The notes under the pieces were generated by a model, which was not told the origin of the DNA, did not search any database, and saw only the letters and a list, made by a program, of their open reading frames with translations. A program made the position numbers and the translations under genes. DNA of 64,000 nt, from NCBI GenBank assembly GCA_037176725.1, contig JAZBRS010000026.1, positions 105,569,501 through 105,633,500 on the forward strand, read 5' to 3'. The first letter of the stretch is position 1. Each line of letters begins with the position of its first letter. Source of the DNA: Posidonia oceanica (taxonomy: Eukaryota; Streptophyta; Magnoliopsida; Alismatales; Posidoniaceae). Of the stretch, positions 1 through 11,700 are shown piece after piece.

Positions 1-156
1 ATGGACGAAATGCGATGGAAATGTAAGAGAATGATAGAAGAAGCATAAGCAAATGTACAGGGATAGAGATGTAGAAAGCAAGATAGAATATGCAGATAGG
101 AATGAGAATGCAAGTGATTAGATGGGGGAGAAGCATCTGCAACGGGGCTGCCCTGG

Positions 157-896
157 CTATTGATAGTACTTCTTGAGGTAGTATAGGTTGACGGGCTCAG
201 ACTGCTCGACCTGATCCATGTCCTCAAGAGTTACAGCGTCGCCCGAAAAGACTTGTTTGACCACGAAGGGGCCACGCCAATTAGGTCAGAATTTCCCTCG
301 ACCATCAGGCAAGTGAATGGCGCGCAGAACAAGGTCCCCTGACTGGAAGCGTCTTGGCTGAACCTTCTTCAAGTATGACCTGGCCATTCTCTTCTGGTAG
401 CAGTGAGCATTATGCATAACTTGCAGTCTGTGCTCATCAATCGGATTCAGTTGGACGCAGCGGTCTTCGACCCATTCTGCTTCTTCCAACTCAGCTTCGC
501 GCAGGATCCACAGCGACGGGATCTCTACCTCGATAGGCAACACCGCCTCCATGCCATACACTAGAGAATATGGGGTGGCACCTGTTGAAGTCCGGATAGA
601 TGTCCTATACGCCCAGAGTGCGTAAGGAAGCTTGTCATGCCAGTCCTTATGAGTTTCTGCCATCTTCTTCAGGATTTTAACCAGGTTTTTGTTAGCGAAC
701 TCTACTGCACCGTTCATCTGTGGCCGATAAGGCGAGGATCTGTGGTGTTTGATGCTGAAGCTCTGCAAATAGTCTTCGATGCACTTAGCAATGAAATTTA
801 TGCTGTTATCAGATATGATCGCATGCGGGACCCCACACCGGGCTATGATATTGTTTCTGATAAACTTTTCTGTACAACTATCCCGCCCCTAATACA
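157..896 (-). pseudogene. Integrase (C-terminal part of polyprotein), 5'-deleted
   Basis: Integrase would join element cDNA to the chromosome. The frame from about 862 to 157 holds the second half of the catalytic core: the second catalytic Asp in ISDN, then the YRPQMNGAVE block with the catalytic Glu, then a C-terminal domain with the GRGKF-PNWRGPF motif, ending in YYLKKYYQ and stop at 157-159. A TGA at 286-288 interrupts KF-PNW. The HHCC zinc finger and the first catalytic Asp are absent: the sequence jumps from the linker LALKYVLGAG directly to EKFIRNNIIARCGVPHAI in another frame near 880. About 130-150 residues are therefore missing by comparison with Tat integrases (estimate from family structure). 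Confidence 0.9.
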
Positions 897-1490
897 TACT
901 TTAACGCTAGACGCGTCAGAGCTCTTTTGTCTGCTGCTGAGGTACCGAGTGGAAAGCTGCCAGTCTCCAGGAAAGCTTTTATATCTTGATACCAGGGCTG
1001 CTCCTCTGCTGGATCTGCCTCTTCTATGTTCATACAGTGTACAAGCTGCTCTATGCGAGTAGCAGATACATCCACTGTGCTGTCTTCAGGTATGCTGAGT
1101 CAGGACGCCAAGGTTGCCAATGCATCTGCATATGCGTTCCTTGCTCGGTTCATGTATGTAAAGCGGATGCTCACAAATTGTTCTATCAGCTTTAGGAGGT
1201 GTTCATGATACGGCAGTAGCTTTGGATCGTTTGTCCTCCACTCGCCATTGACTTGAGAGATCACCAGCATAGCATCGCCATGCACCAGCTGCTTCTGCAC
1301 CTCATGCTCGAGGGCGACATTCAGTCCTAAGATGCATGCCTCATATTCTGCCTCGTTGTTGGTGCATCTGAAGGTCAGCTTCCTGGCGAAAGGAATCATC
1401 TGTCCCTGAGGCGTTGTCAGCACCGCGCCTATGCCTCGGCCTTTCTTGTTCACAGCACCATCAAAGTATAACTACCATTGTTCCTGATCT
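878..1490 (-). pseudogene. Second (archaeal/plant-type) RNase H of the Tat polyprotein
   Basis: This RNase H domain is additional to the Ty3-type one. It begins LYFDGAVN (catalytic Asp) near 1470, with a TAG in place of the residue just before it. It continues through NNEAEYEACILGL (catalytic Glu), HGDAMLVISQVNGEW (catalytic Asp) and YADALATLAS (last Asp). A linker with EEADPAEEQPWYQDI follows and leads into the truncated integrase, ending at a stop at 878-880. All four acidic residues are present, so the domain was functional when the element inserted. A short frame break near 1090 separates the domain from the linker. Confidence 0.88.
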
Positions 1491-1546
1491 TCAGGGTCTT
1501 TCTCTTCAGAGTCCTCCATTGCAAACAGAATGTCTTCATCTGAAAA

Positions 1547-3250
1547 CTACGTCTGGAGTGGCTGATATTCAGACAGTGGGAGATCAGCAAGATGATCTGC
1601 CATAGCTTTGCCTTTCATGGACTTCTGAGTGACAAAGGTGATGTCGTACTGAGACAGTAACACCTGCCACTTAACACATCTGCCTACCATGGCCGGTTTC
1701 TGAAAAAGGAACTTGATAGGATCATGCCGGCACAAGAGCTGAACTGGGTACGCCATCATGTAATGCCTTAGTTTCTGTGCAGTCCAGACAAGAGATAGGC
1801 AGGTCTTCTCCATTGTACTGTACCTGGCTTCGCATTCATTTAACTTCTTGCGCAGGTAGTAAATGGCGAGCTCCTTTCTGCTAGATTCATCATGTTGGCC
1901 CAAGACGGCGTCCATGGAATGCTGCGTGGTAGAAAGGTAGAGAAGTAAGGGTCTCCCTGGCGTGGGGGAAACCAAGACAGGAGGCTTAATCAACAGCTGC
2001 TTGATCTTGGCAAATGCAGCCTGACACTCCTCGCTCCAATCAATCTGCGTATTATTCTTCAGGAGCTTCAATATTGGCTCGCAAATGGGCGTAAGCTGTG
2101 CAATGAAGCGACTGATATATTGTAAACGCTCAAGCAAACCCCTGACCTCCTTTTCAGTCCGAGGGGGTGGCATATCCATGATGGCTTTGGCCTTCATCGG
2201 GTCTACTTCAATCCCCCTTTGGCTAACAATGTAGCCCAGTAGTTTTCTAGAAGACACCCCGAATACACATTTATTGGGGTTGAGGCGCAGCTTTTACTTC
2301 CGCAGACGATTAAAGAGCTTCTTCAAGCAGACTAGATGATCCTCAGGCTCTTTGGTTTTAGCAATCATATCATCCACGTATACCTCAACTTCTTGGTGCA
2401 TGAGGTCGTGGAACAGCGCAGTCATGGCCCTTTGGTAGGTTGCGCCAATATTCTTCAGTCCGAACGGCATAACTTGGTAGCAGAAGACTCCCCAAGGGGT
2501 GATAAATGAAGTCTTTTCCATGTCTTCTTCTGCCATTTTGATCTGGTTATAACCGGAAAAGCCGTTCATGAATGAGAGCATCTTGTGGCCCACCGTATTG
2601 TCGACTAAGACGTCAATGTGAGGCAATGGGAAGTCGTCCTTGGGACTTGCCTTGTTCAGGTCCCTATAATCGATGCAGATCCGGACTCGACCGTCTTTCT
2701 TGGGCACAGGTACAATGTTTGCCAGCCACTTAGGATAAAGGACGACCTTCAGGAAATTGACTCTGTGTTGTTTCATGATCTCTTCTTTGATCATAAGCAG
2801 CCACTGCGGTTGCCATCTTCTCAGCTTCTGCTTTACTAGCTTGGCATCTGGATTCAAGGGCAGATTGTGCACCACTATTTCTACGTCAAGGCCAACCATA
2901 TCTTCATAACTCCAGGTGAAGACATCCGCATACTCCTTCAAGAATGCGATGAACTCTGCTCGAGCCTGGGGGGATAGCTGGGCACTGGTGTGAACTTCTC
3001 TGACTTCCTTAGCTGTGCCGATATTAACAACCTCTGTTTCTTCTTCAACATGGAGATTGGGGCCTTTTGGATCGTCGTCATAGGGCCGGAACTCGAGCAA
3101 TGGTTCATCAATCTCATCCTCACCCGTATCATCCTCCTCTCTATAGGCAATAAGTTCTGAGAGGATCTCTTTCTCAAAAGAAGGATTTGTGATGTCGAAA
3201 GAGTATATATGTTCCCTGATTTCTGAGCTGCCGCTGCTACTTGTGCTGGT
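1547..3250 (-). pseudogene. Reverse transcriptase and Ty3-type RNase H
   Basis: The reverse transcriptase carries the WLANIVPVPKKDGRVR and CIDYRDLNKA blocks, then FSGYNQI, then YQVMPFGLKN, and the catalytic YVDDM near 2360. The frame runs on through GYIVSQRGIEVDP into an RNase H with LLLYLSTTQHSMDAVLGQ, ending HLADLP near 1580. One TAA near 2295 replaces the usual Tyr in RLRK-KLRLNP. The catalytic Asp pair is intact. The reading frame begins near 3250, one frame away from the upstream protease. In Ogre elements an intron lies in this interval, so the frame change may be a splice site or a simple indel. Confidence 0.92.
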
Positions 3251-4716
3251 GATACTGATGTGGCTGCAGAAATGTGAAAGCTTGTCAGTCCTGCCACAGG
3301 GCCTACTGAGTTGTCTGCTGTATCTGTTGAGGGTAGGGCCAAACAAACCGACCATGGTGCTTCTGTGCTGACCAGAGCTTTGCTATCAGTTGGGACTGCC
3401 TCTACTACGCCAGACTGCTCCTCATCCGAGTAGTAGTCCTCAATGCAGACCCAATCTTCTGCCGGCACCACAGCTTGACCATCTGTTGATCCTAGAATTT
3501 CTGCATTGGTGAAGTTAGTGAGGTCCCTGGGGATGACCGGCTTCTGATCTTTCAGTTGAAAGCAGTGATCTTCGTTGGGCTTGGGCTCATAACCGAGGCC
3601 TTCAGATTTCCTCCGCTCCACCGCTACGATCGGCTCTGCGATCCCCTGGCCGTGACGTCTGAGCGGTGTACCCTTTATGTAACCCCATCTGTAACATACA
3701 TTCTCGACCATTCGAAAGGGGTTGCTGTGAACAGTCAAGGAGTTGACGCGTTCAAGATCAGGAATGAAGTTAACCAGCTCACACCGATTTACGCGATACA
3801 AAGCATCGGAAGTTTCAGGGTCAAAAGGGATGATTTGTGAAGAGACGGGGGAGACTACCTCGATCCGCTCCTTCTCAAAGTTCTCCGCCACGACGACAAT
3901 GACATCATCGCTGTGACGGTACTTTATCATGCGATGGAGGGTCGAGGGAAGGACCTGATGCTTGTGGAGCCTAGGGCACCCAAGCAAAAAGTTGAAGTTT
4001 GACTTTAAGTCGACGACATAGAATTCCACATCGAATACGACCGGGCCAATGGCAAGAGGAATAATCAGGATCCTTAGTGCGTCATGGTGGGTGTTGTCAA
4101 AAGCTGTCATTCCTTTCACGGCTAGTGTGATATCCTCGGCTTTAAATCTGAGCTTAGTTGCAGTACTCAAGGAGCAGATGTTAAGGCCTGACCCGTTATC
4201 AATCAGCGTTAGAGGAATGCGAAAGTTTTTGAACTGAACTGTGACGAACAGGGGTTGATTGTGATTAATCTCCGCCGAAGGCAGTTCATCACTTGTAAAA
4301 GAGATGACCTGGGGCTCCGCAATCATCCCTACCATGCTTTCCAAGGCCGAAGGCTCATTAGATTGGGACACACGGGCGGCTTGGAACACGCGAAGAAAAG
4401 CTTCGCGATGTTCAGCAGAGGTGTGGATGAAGTCCCAAATGGAAATGTCGGCTTTGACCTTTTTAAGTTGGGAAGTTATGTCAGCCTTAGGTTGGTTTTT
4501 CTTGGTAGCAGGAGGGGTAGCTTTGGCAAGCTCTAAAGGGACAGTCACAAGGGACTGGGTAGAGGCCTGGCTTGCTACAGGTTGGGCAGGGATTTGGCTT
4601 GCTATAGGCTGACTAGAGGCCGGGTCTGCTATGGGTTGGCTAGAGGGTGGGGGCATAGCAGGTTCTAGGTAGTTTGGCCTAACTGCTGGCGCTGGGGGTC
4701 TGTAGACCCTCCCCGA
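3230..4716 (-). pseudogene. Aspartic protease and flanking linkers
   Basis: The frame is continuous with gag apart from a TGA at 4717-4719. It is rich in Pro, Ser and Gln at first, then holds a retropepsin-like domain: the active-site block IPLTLIDNGSGLNICSL near 4170 and the flap/ILIIPLAIGPVVFDVEFYVV region with FLLGCPRLH. The DNGS form (not DTGA) is the usual one in Tat/Ogre proteases. An acidic linker follows to about 3240, where the frame is lost and the reverse transcriptase frame takes over. The domain processes the polyprotein in intact relatives. Confidence 0.85.
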
Positions 4717-7435
4717 TCACGTTACTTCCGCACAAATTTTTGTAGCGTAGCTGTAAGGTACGCGATGGATGTCCTGAGTTAAATCAATAACCACAGGAGC
4801 ACGTGCTGCGAGCACAGGAGGGATTACAGGGGTGCCTACTGGATACTGAGATCTGCCTAAAGGGTAAGGTTGTTGGGGTGGGAAGGCAGGGGTTGACTGA
4901 GGTCTGCCTAAAAGGTGTACAGGGGATCCTAACTGAGGCCGCCCTAAGAGGTGGACAGGGGATCTAGACTGGGCCCTAGCTAGGAGGTGTACAGGGGGTT
5001 GAGCCTGAGGAAGCACAGTAAGGGGCACGAAGGGGCGCTCCGGCCTGGCACGCGGTCGAATCATTTGAACTCCTGACTCGGAGCCAGCAACAGCCGCAAG
5101 ATAGAGATCTACAGGAAAGGGCTCAGAGATATCAGAGATAAGATCAGAAGGGTCTATTACAGATGTAGTAGGCCTAGAAGGAAAAACAGAGTGAATGCCT
5201 GAGATTCGCGCCCCTCCCGGATAAGAATACTCCGGTAGAGGTTGGCGGACGATGCCAGAATGAGGGGGAACAGCTGAATGAGCAGATGCATGAGTGTGTG
5301 CTTGAGTGGATGCCTCGTGCATGTCGATCACAATCGTTCCCAATTCGATTAAGTCCTGAATAGCGTTCCGCAGGGAGTAGCAATTATCCGTCGAGTGCTC
5401 GACACTTCGATGGAAATTACAAAAAAGGTTCGCCTTAAACCAATGCGGCAAGGGATTTGGGGGTGGGCGAACCTTCGGGAACTTCAGGAGCGATGCAACC
5501 TTTGGCAGGATGGCCGTGAGCGATTCCACCAGTGGGGCGAACTTCCGCTTCTCAGTAGGTGGCCTTCTTTGCCTCTGGTAAGAGCCTTGCTAAACCGGTG
5601 GGGCAAGGTAGACCGGTCTAGCGATGGTAGTGATCTATGGTGTGGGTGGATTCCTAGGTGCAGGAGCATACACCATCTAAGCGGAGGCAGGCTAGGATTG
5701 CAAGTGAACAGGCGCAGTAGGAGAATCGACGAATGCAACAGCGGTCTTCGGCGAGTCTTTCTTCTTGGGACGGTTGTTGCTGCTACCACTGCTGTTGTTG
5801 TTGTTGGAGGTACTGCTGTTGGCACTGTTACTGCTGATCGCGGCCTCCTTAGCGAACGCAGAGAGAGCAGGGAAGTTGCCACTCCGCAAAGAACTCCCCA
5901 CGCATGCTCCAGCTCGGATAAGTGCTGCAAAAGTAGTGACAGGTTGAATGAGAAGCAGAGCCCCGAGAGATGGCTGCGCCCCCTTGATAACGATCTTAAT
6001 AGACTCCTCGTTAGAGGGTCTATCTCGAACCTGTGAAGCAAGGGCACGCCAGCGGCTGACGTACTCCCCGAACGGCTCGCTGGGATTCTGCTTGATTGCG
6101 ATCAAGTCCGTGCGCTTTAGGACTAGATCGAGATTGAAGGAGTATTGTTCCAGGAACGCCTGACTGAAGTCGTTCCAAGTCTTGATGGCTGACATATCAA
6201 GCGACGTGAACCACTTGAGTGCCGACCCGGTCAAGTTCTTCTGGAAAGGCGGATCAGCAACCTCTCGTCAGCATGAAGCTGAGCGAGATCACCGCAATAC
6301 GCCTTCAGGTGTGCTACAAGACAGCCTCTACCATTATATTTGTCGAAGTCCGGGATTTTAAACTTCGGAGGGAGTACCGCCTCTGGAAAGAAACAGAGGT
6401 CCCGGAACTGGTAGGTCTGGTGCTCAGTACCCTGCACTAGTCGTAGTGCCTTCTCCAAGACGTCCATCCGGTTGTTGATGGGGTCTAGATTTGCTGCCAT
6501 GGGAGAGGGATCGGCAGGGGTAGTGAGCACATACGCCGAATGGGTCGCACCTAAGTGCTCCTCCGGATCTACCATAGCGTCGCCTGGTGGAGCAACGGGA
6601 TGGTCGGCGTATTTGTGCGCTGGAACTGTGTATGCAGGGATGTATGCAGGGTTCTGGGCCTGATGCAAGGGGGAGGGTAGATGACATGCTGTGCTGTGGT
6701 AGGGGTAGGATGCTGGAGCACCAATTGCTGCCCGGGCGGAGTGCCAGACAGCGAGCCAGTGGGGTACTGGGCTCCATCCAGCCGAAAGGACTGACCACCA
6801 AGGGGAAGAGGAGCATGTTGTGCTAAGTGTTGTGAAGAATGAGGCGGCAAACGGGCCCCTATCGTCGGAACCGTGAGCAGTTGAGACGATGGTCGAAGCG
6901 GAGGTGTAGCAGCAACTGCATGAAATGCAGGAACTGTCCTCAGGGGAACCTCAGAGGCGACAGGAGTGAAGGAGGGACAAACCAATAGAGCCATGCCCTG
7001 CAATCTCTAGGCAAGCTCCATCAGATGCTGGTACTGTGCCTCAGGCGTCCCGTCAGCGAGAATGCTGAAGTGCAGTGCCGGCGAAGGCTGAGAAGCAAGC
7101 GGCACGAACACAGATTGTCTGGGAGGAACAGGTCCTACAGTGGGAGTCGCAGTAGTGGTAGAAGGGATGTCAATGGTGACGTATCCCTGGGAAGGAGGGG
7201 CCAATGGCGTCTCCAGAACGCGAGTAACGGTCATCAAGATAGACTCGGTGACCGGATCCAGAGGAATGGATGCTTACCAATGTCCCGAGACAAACTGAGA
7301 AATCAGAGGCGTCAGGGGAGGAAACCCTGGCGTCAAAGGAGGAACAAAGGGGACTGAAGGAGCAACCGGAGGGGCCGAAGCGGAAACACCCTCCGTGACA
7401 AGAGCAAAGAGAGGCTCACTAACGTACTGGGCCAT
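4717..7435 (-). pseudogene. Gag (capsid/nucleocapsid) reading frame, multiply broken
   Basis: The most likely start is the ATG at 7433-7435 (MAQYVSEPLF). In-frame stops at about 7274 (TAA) and 7007 (TAG), and single-base frame shifts near 6665 and 6240, break the chain. The pieces read as a Pro/Thr/Gln-rich N-terminus, then PKFKIPDFDKYNGRG, then a retrotransposon gag core with GSALKWFTSLD, FSQAFLEQYSFN and FGEYVSRWRALASQV. The nucleocapsid zinc-knuckle equivalent is CNFHRSVEHSTDNCYSLRNA (5380-5440), a CHCC-like motif typical of Tat gag. Frame ends in TGA at 4717, probably a CGA-to-TGA change because the protease continues in frame. Confidence 0.88.
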
Positions 7436-8753
7436 TGCTGACCTAGAGCACGTGAGAATAGGGTTGCAACGAGGATGCAAAGGACGATTCCTAATAGGAG
7501 CTATCATCGCAAATGCGGATAGCTCAGAAGGGGAATGGTCGCGAACAAAGGTCACAACAGGGGTGTCAAAAAGGGACAGTACTCAAGCTCTAGCAAGGGA
7601 ACTCGCTTACCGATCACTGTTGACACAAACAGAAGGAAACAGGGATTAGAAACTGAAAGACAGATGCAAATGAGTTAAGTTAGATGGCATGCATGATATG
7701 TATGCTTTCTAGCATGCCCCCTCTCACCTATCTAGTGTATCCTAGTAGGTGATCTACTTCGGGTATCCCCAAGTGTACGGGTCACCGACTCAGGTCAGAA
7801 AAAACAGGTCCCCTGTCGAACTCCTAGCCAGAGCTGAGGAAATAATAGGGTGGTGCATTGGTGGCCCTGACCCCGCCAAAAGCGTGGGCAGTACTCCCCA
7901 GTAGCACCGACACGACCCCTGGACAAGGAGGGACAGACCGACTGACTTGGGCCACGCTAGAAGCAGTGGAACAAGAGGTCAGGACCATCCTTCGCAGACT
8001 AGTAGGTGGACTCAGATGAGAAGAATGCATGCCCTATATAATGCTTGTGCAAATGCTTAGAGTTTTTTATCTTGCATGTTTTATTAACCCAAGGGAGGTA
8101 CAGGATTGTTTGAAGTCTCTAGTTGCTCCTAGAAGTTCTTTTTACTTGCCATTTTTAGTTAACCACAAAGAAAGCAAACAGTCTCTACTATCCTGGGCAT
8201 GGCATGTGCAAAAGGGAAGAAAATCAATCAAATATGGCAGCAAACAACATACAACATTGCAAAAGGCAAGTGCATGGCATGTGCAGGTGTTTGTGAACAT
8301 GATAGTGAAGGGAAAGCATTTATCACGTCAAAAGGCATGTATACAGGGTATGTGCGTGCGTAGTGGCATAGCAAGTGTGTAAAAGAAGCATTCATCATTC
8401 AAAAGGCATGTATTGTTGCCAAACAAGTATGTAGACATGCATTGTGCAAGAAATAAAGCAGTAATAAGCAAATAAGACAAAGAAAGTAAAGACAGGTAGG
8501 CAATAAAGCAGATAAGAGCAGAAGCAAAGAAAAAGCAAGTAAACAAGCAACAGAGACAAAGCAGAGCAATGTAAAGCAAATGCCAAGGCAGAGCAGACGA
8601 GGCAGGTGCAAAACCTAAGCAGAGTAGCCATAAGGCGACTCGTTAGGATTTAGCACATGAGAGCAAGCAAAACAGGCAAAAGAGGCACAAAGGCAGGCAA
8701 AGCTGCAAAAACAAGCAAGCGAAATGTCAGAAGCGAAAGCCGAAGTCTGTCTA
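7436..8753 (-). other. Untranslated leader of the Tat/Ogre element
   Basis: About 1.3 kb between the primer binding site and the first plausible gag ATG. I see no long conserved reading frame here and so no sign of the extra ORF1 of legume Ogre elements. The sense strand is T/C-rich. Confidence 0.6.
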
Positions 8754-8771
8754 TCCCCAACGGAGTCACCA
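8754..8771 (-). promoter_or_regulatory. Primer binding site of the Tat/Ogre element
   Basis: Directly inside the 5' LTR, after one spacer base, the minus strand reads TGGTGACTCCGTTGGGGA. Elements of the Tat/Ogre group carry a very similar TGGCGACTC-GCTGGGGA site that pairs with the 3' end of a tRNA (tRNA-Arg is reported for Ogre). The tRNA assignment is from family knowledge and was not checked here. Confidence 0.75.
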
Positions 8772-8772
8772 C

Positions 8773-11700
8773 TGTAGTAATCTCGGTGTTCAGATCGTCC
8801 ATGCACACTGCCAAAGGTCGCGTGCACCGATAAGAATCAGGTTCACTATTAGCGGCTATGTCCAAGGAGGAAGGCTCGACTGGAAAGCACTTAAAGCAAG
8901 GAAAAAAGAGAAGAAAAGAAGAAGATAAGACAATTCAAAGTCGCCACCGTGTCTATTATATCGGGAGACAAGGAAAATCGGGGAAATGCATGAATAAACA
9001 CGCAAAACCAAGCAAAAGATGCAAAGCAGGGCAATGCAAGAGAAAAGGGATACAAATGAATGCAAATGATATGACTCATGCCTAGGATAAGGGCAATATG
9101 GTCATTGCAGGCCAAAAGACCCAGCAAGGACTCCTGTTACGTGCGGGGAAGGTGTTAGGTACCCCCGACACGCCCGAGAATCGATCTTTCTAGGCTTACG
9201 CTCGCATACGCAGGGAAATGAAGATTCTTAATGCCTAAGTGCCAATGAATGCCTAATTAGATGCTCATAGGTGTGCTCTAAGTGATGAAATGCAATGCAA
9301 GGAAATAAACGTGCAGTCTAAGCGCTCAGCAACGCTGTCTGTGTTCCGAACCGGGCGAACCTAGTCCGTGAGAACTCCAGGCAGTAAGCATCACTGTCCT
9401 ATATGTAAATGTAGACGAAAGAACAAAACATCGATAAAACCAAGTAATGCGGGCGACATACAAAGGAAAACGGCATAAAAAACGCAAAAACGGTGCGAAA
9501 GACAAAGCGGCATGCAAAACGGTGCGGGAAAACAAGATTGGCACGCAAAATGATGCAAGAAACAAAGCAAGTACGTAAAACGGTGTAAGAAACAAAGCGG
9601 GCACCCGAAACGGTGCCAAAAGCGAAGTGAGCACGCAAAACGGTGCGAAAAACAAGACAGGCACGTAAAACGATACAAGAAACAGAGCGGACACGCAAAA
9701 CGATGCTAAAAACAAAGCCAAGACGCAAAACGGTGCCAAAAACAAAGCCAGCACGCAAAACGGTGCGAAAAAACAGAGCAAGCATGCAAAACGATGCGAG
9801 AAACAAAGTAAGTACGCAAAACGGTGCCAAAGCAAGCGAAGCTGGCACGCAAAACGGTGCCAAAACAAGCGAAATAAATCATCGATAAAGCCATGCAGAT
9901 GCAGATGCAAAGGGGAAGAGCGAGAGAAGCAAGAAGAGGCAAGCGGTGCAAATGTAAGGACACGCGCTGCTTAAGGGCCACGCAATGTAGGTGTGAAGAC
10001 CTACAAAGCGGAAAGGAAGCAAGTGGAAGGATTGCCACTGTTCTATGACTGTTTCCCACTAATCCGTCCCACGACGTGTCTCGCACGCTGCCAAAAGCTC
10101 GCGATGCGATCGGATCGTGGAAAAAGGGAGAAAAAGTCACAATTAGTAGTGAATCCAGGGGAAACTCCACCCAAAACACTGAGAGTACGCGAAAAGGGGA
10201 GACAGAGTTGATAGATAGGAAGAGGGGGTCCTAATCTACATGCTCGAGAAGACGAGAAGAAAAAACAATGCATACAATGCAAATGGTGTGCAAATGAGGT
10301 GCTGTGCAGGGATTCAGAAGGACTTACCTTGGAGATCTGAAGTCTGATTTGAGAAGTGCTTGGTCTGCATTGAAGTGCGCTCCACCGGGGTTGTCCAGGT
10401 AGCTTGATTGAGAAGATCCGGCAGCCCGTTCAAAAGATATGCAGGCTTCAAGGCAGAAGGGCCGAGAACAGGAGAGAGGAATGGATCTAAGTGTAAAAGA
10501 GGTCCTAGGGGTGTGCAAAACAGGTCCTCCCACGTGCATGGGAGCTAAGAGTACTTGAGCGTGTGCAAGGATGCCAAATGCAAAGATGCATGGGTGCAAT
10601 GCATGCAAAAATGCAAGAAAATGACTTAAGAATGACTTTTTAGAAAACTTAAGGACCAATATGCAAGTTTTGAAAAAGTGGAGGGACCTAAATGCATGGA
10701 TTTTGAAAATTTAGGGGCTTATGTGCAAGTTTTTGAAAACTTAAGGGTCTGAATGCAATTTAATTAAATTGCAGGGTCTGAAATGCAATTTAATAAAGAA
10801 AACATGCATTTAAATGAGTTTTGAAAACATGTGAAGGACTTACATGCAATTTGAAAATATGCAGGGGTTGAAATGCAATTTTATAAGGTAAAATGTGCTT
10901 TTGAAAGGTCTGTGCATGCAAACAGTGGACCTATGTGTGATTTTGAAATATGCAGGGGCTAAAATGCAATTTTATAAGCAAAAGTATGCATTTAAATGGG
11001 TTTTGTAATCATGTAGTGGACTAATGTGCAATTTTAAAACATGCAAGGGCTAAAATGCAATTTTATAAGCAAAAATGCAAGGAAAATAATGCTGTGCATG
11101 TAAATGAAGGACTGGAATGCAAAAATCAGGAAACATGGGATGAAAATGCAATGCAGTAAGGAAAAGATGAAAATTAAATGATTTAACAACAGATCAGAGG
11201 ACTAAAAAGTAAATAAAATGAAGAGGAGGACTGAAATGCAATTTCATAAGATAAAAACAGCAGATTAAATGAGTTTATAACCAGAGGACTAACGTGCAAA
11301 AATAAAAAGATGCTGGACTGAAAAATAAAGAACAAAAACTATAATTGAACTACAACAGGACCATTATGTAAATAAAAAAAGTAACTGGACTGGAAATTAA
11401 ATGGACAGGAACTTAAATGAACTGGAACTGGACTGGAATGTAAATAAATAAATAACTGGGCTGGAAATAAAGAAAAGTAAATAAACTATAACTGCAGAGG
11501 ACCTAGAAGTAAATAAAAAAACATTCTGGACTTAAACTAAAATAAAACTTAAAGAAATACACAGCAGTTGGACTAACATGCAATTTAGCAGAACTTTAGG
11601 TTTTTTATGCAATTTCATATGATTTTAATTCAAACTTAAATGATTCTTAAACGATGGCAGGACTGGAAAGCAATAAAATAAAACAACAAGGCAGATATGC

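Noticed and set aside
637..1208. Plus-strand ORFs over the integrase and RNase H region
   Set aside because: Antisense shadows of the minus-strand pol frame.
9470..9872. CRISPR-like look of regularly spaced 30-bp repeats
   Set aside because: Contiguous degenerate tandem units without unique spacers, inside a plant LTR.
9326..9910. Minus-strand ORFs rich in FLAPFCVPALF-type repeats
   Set aside because: Same minisatellite in the opposed LTR.
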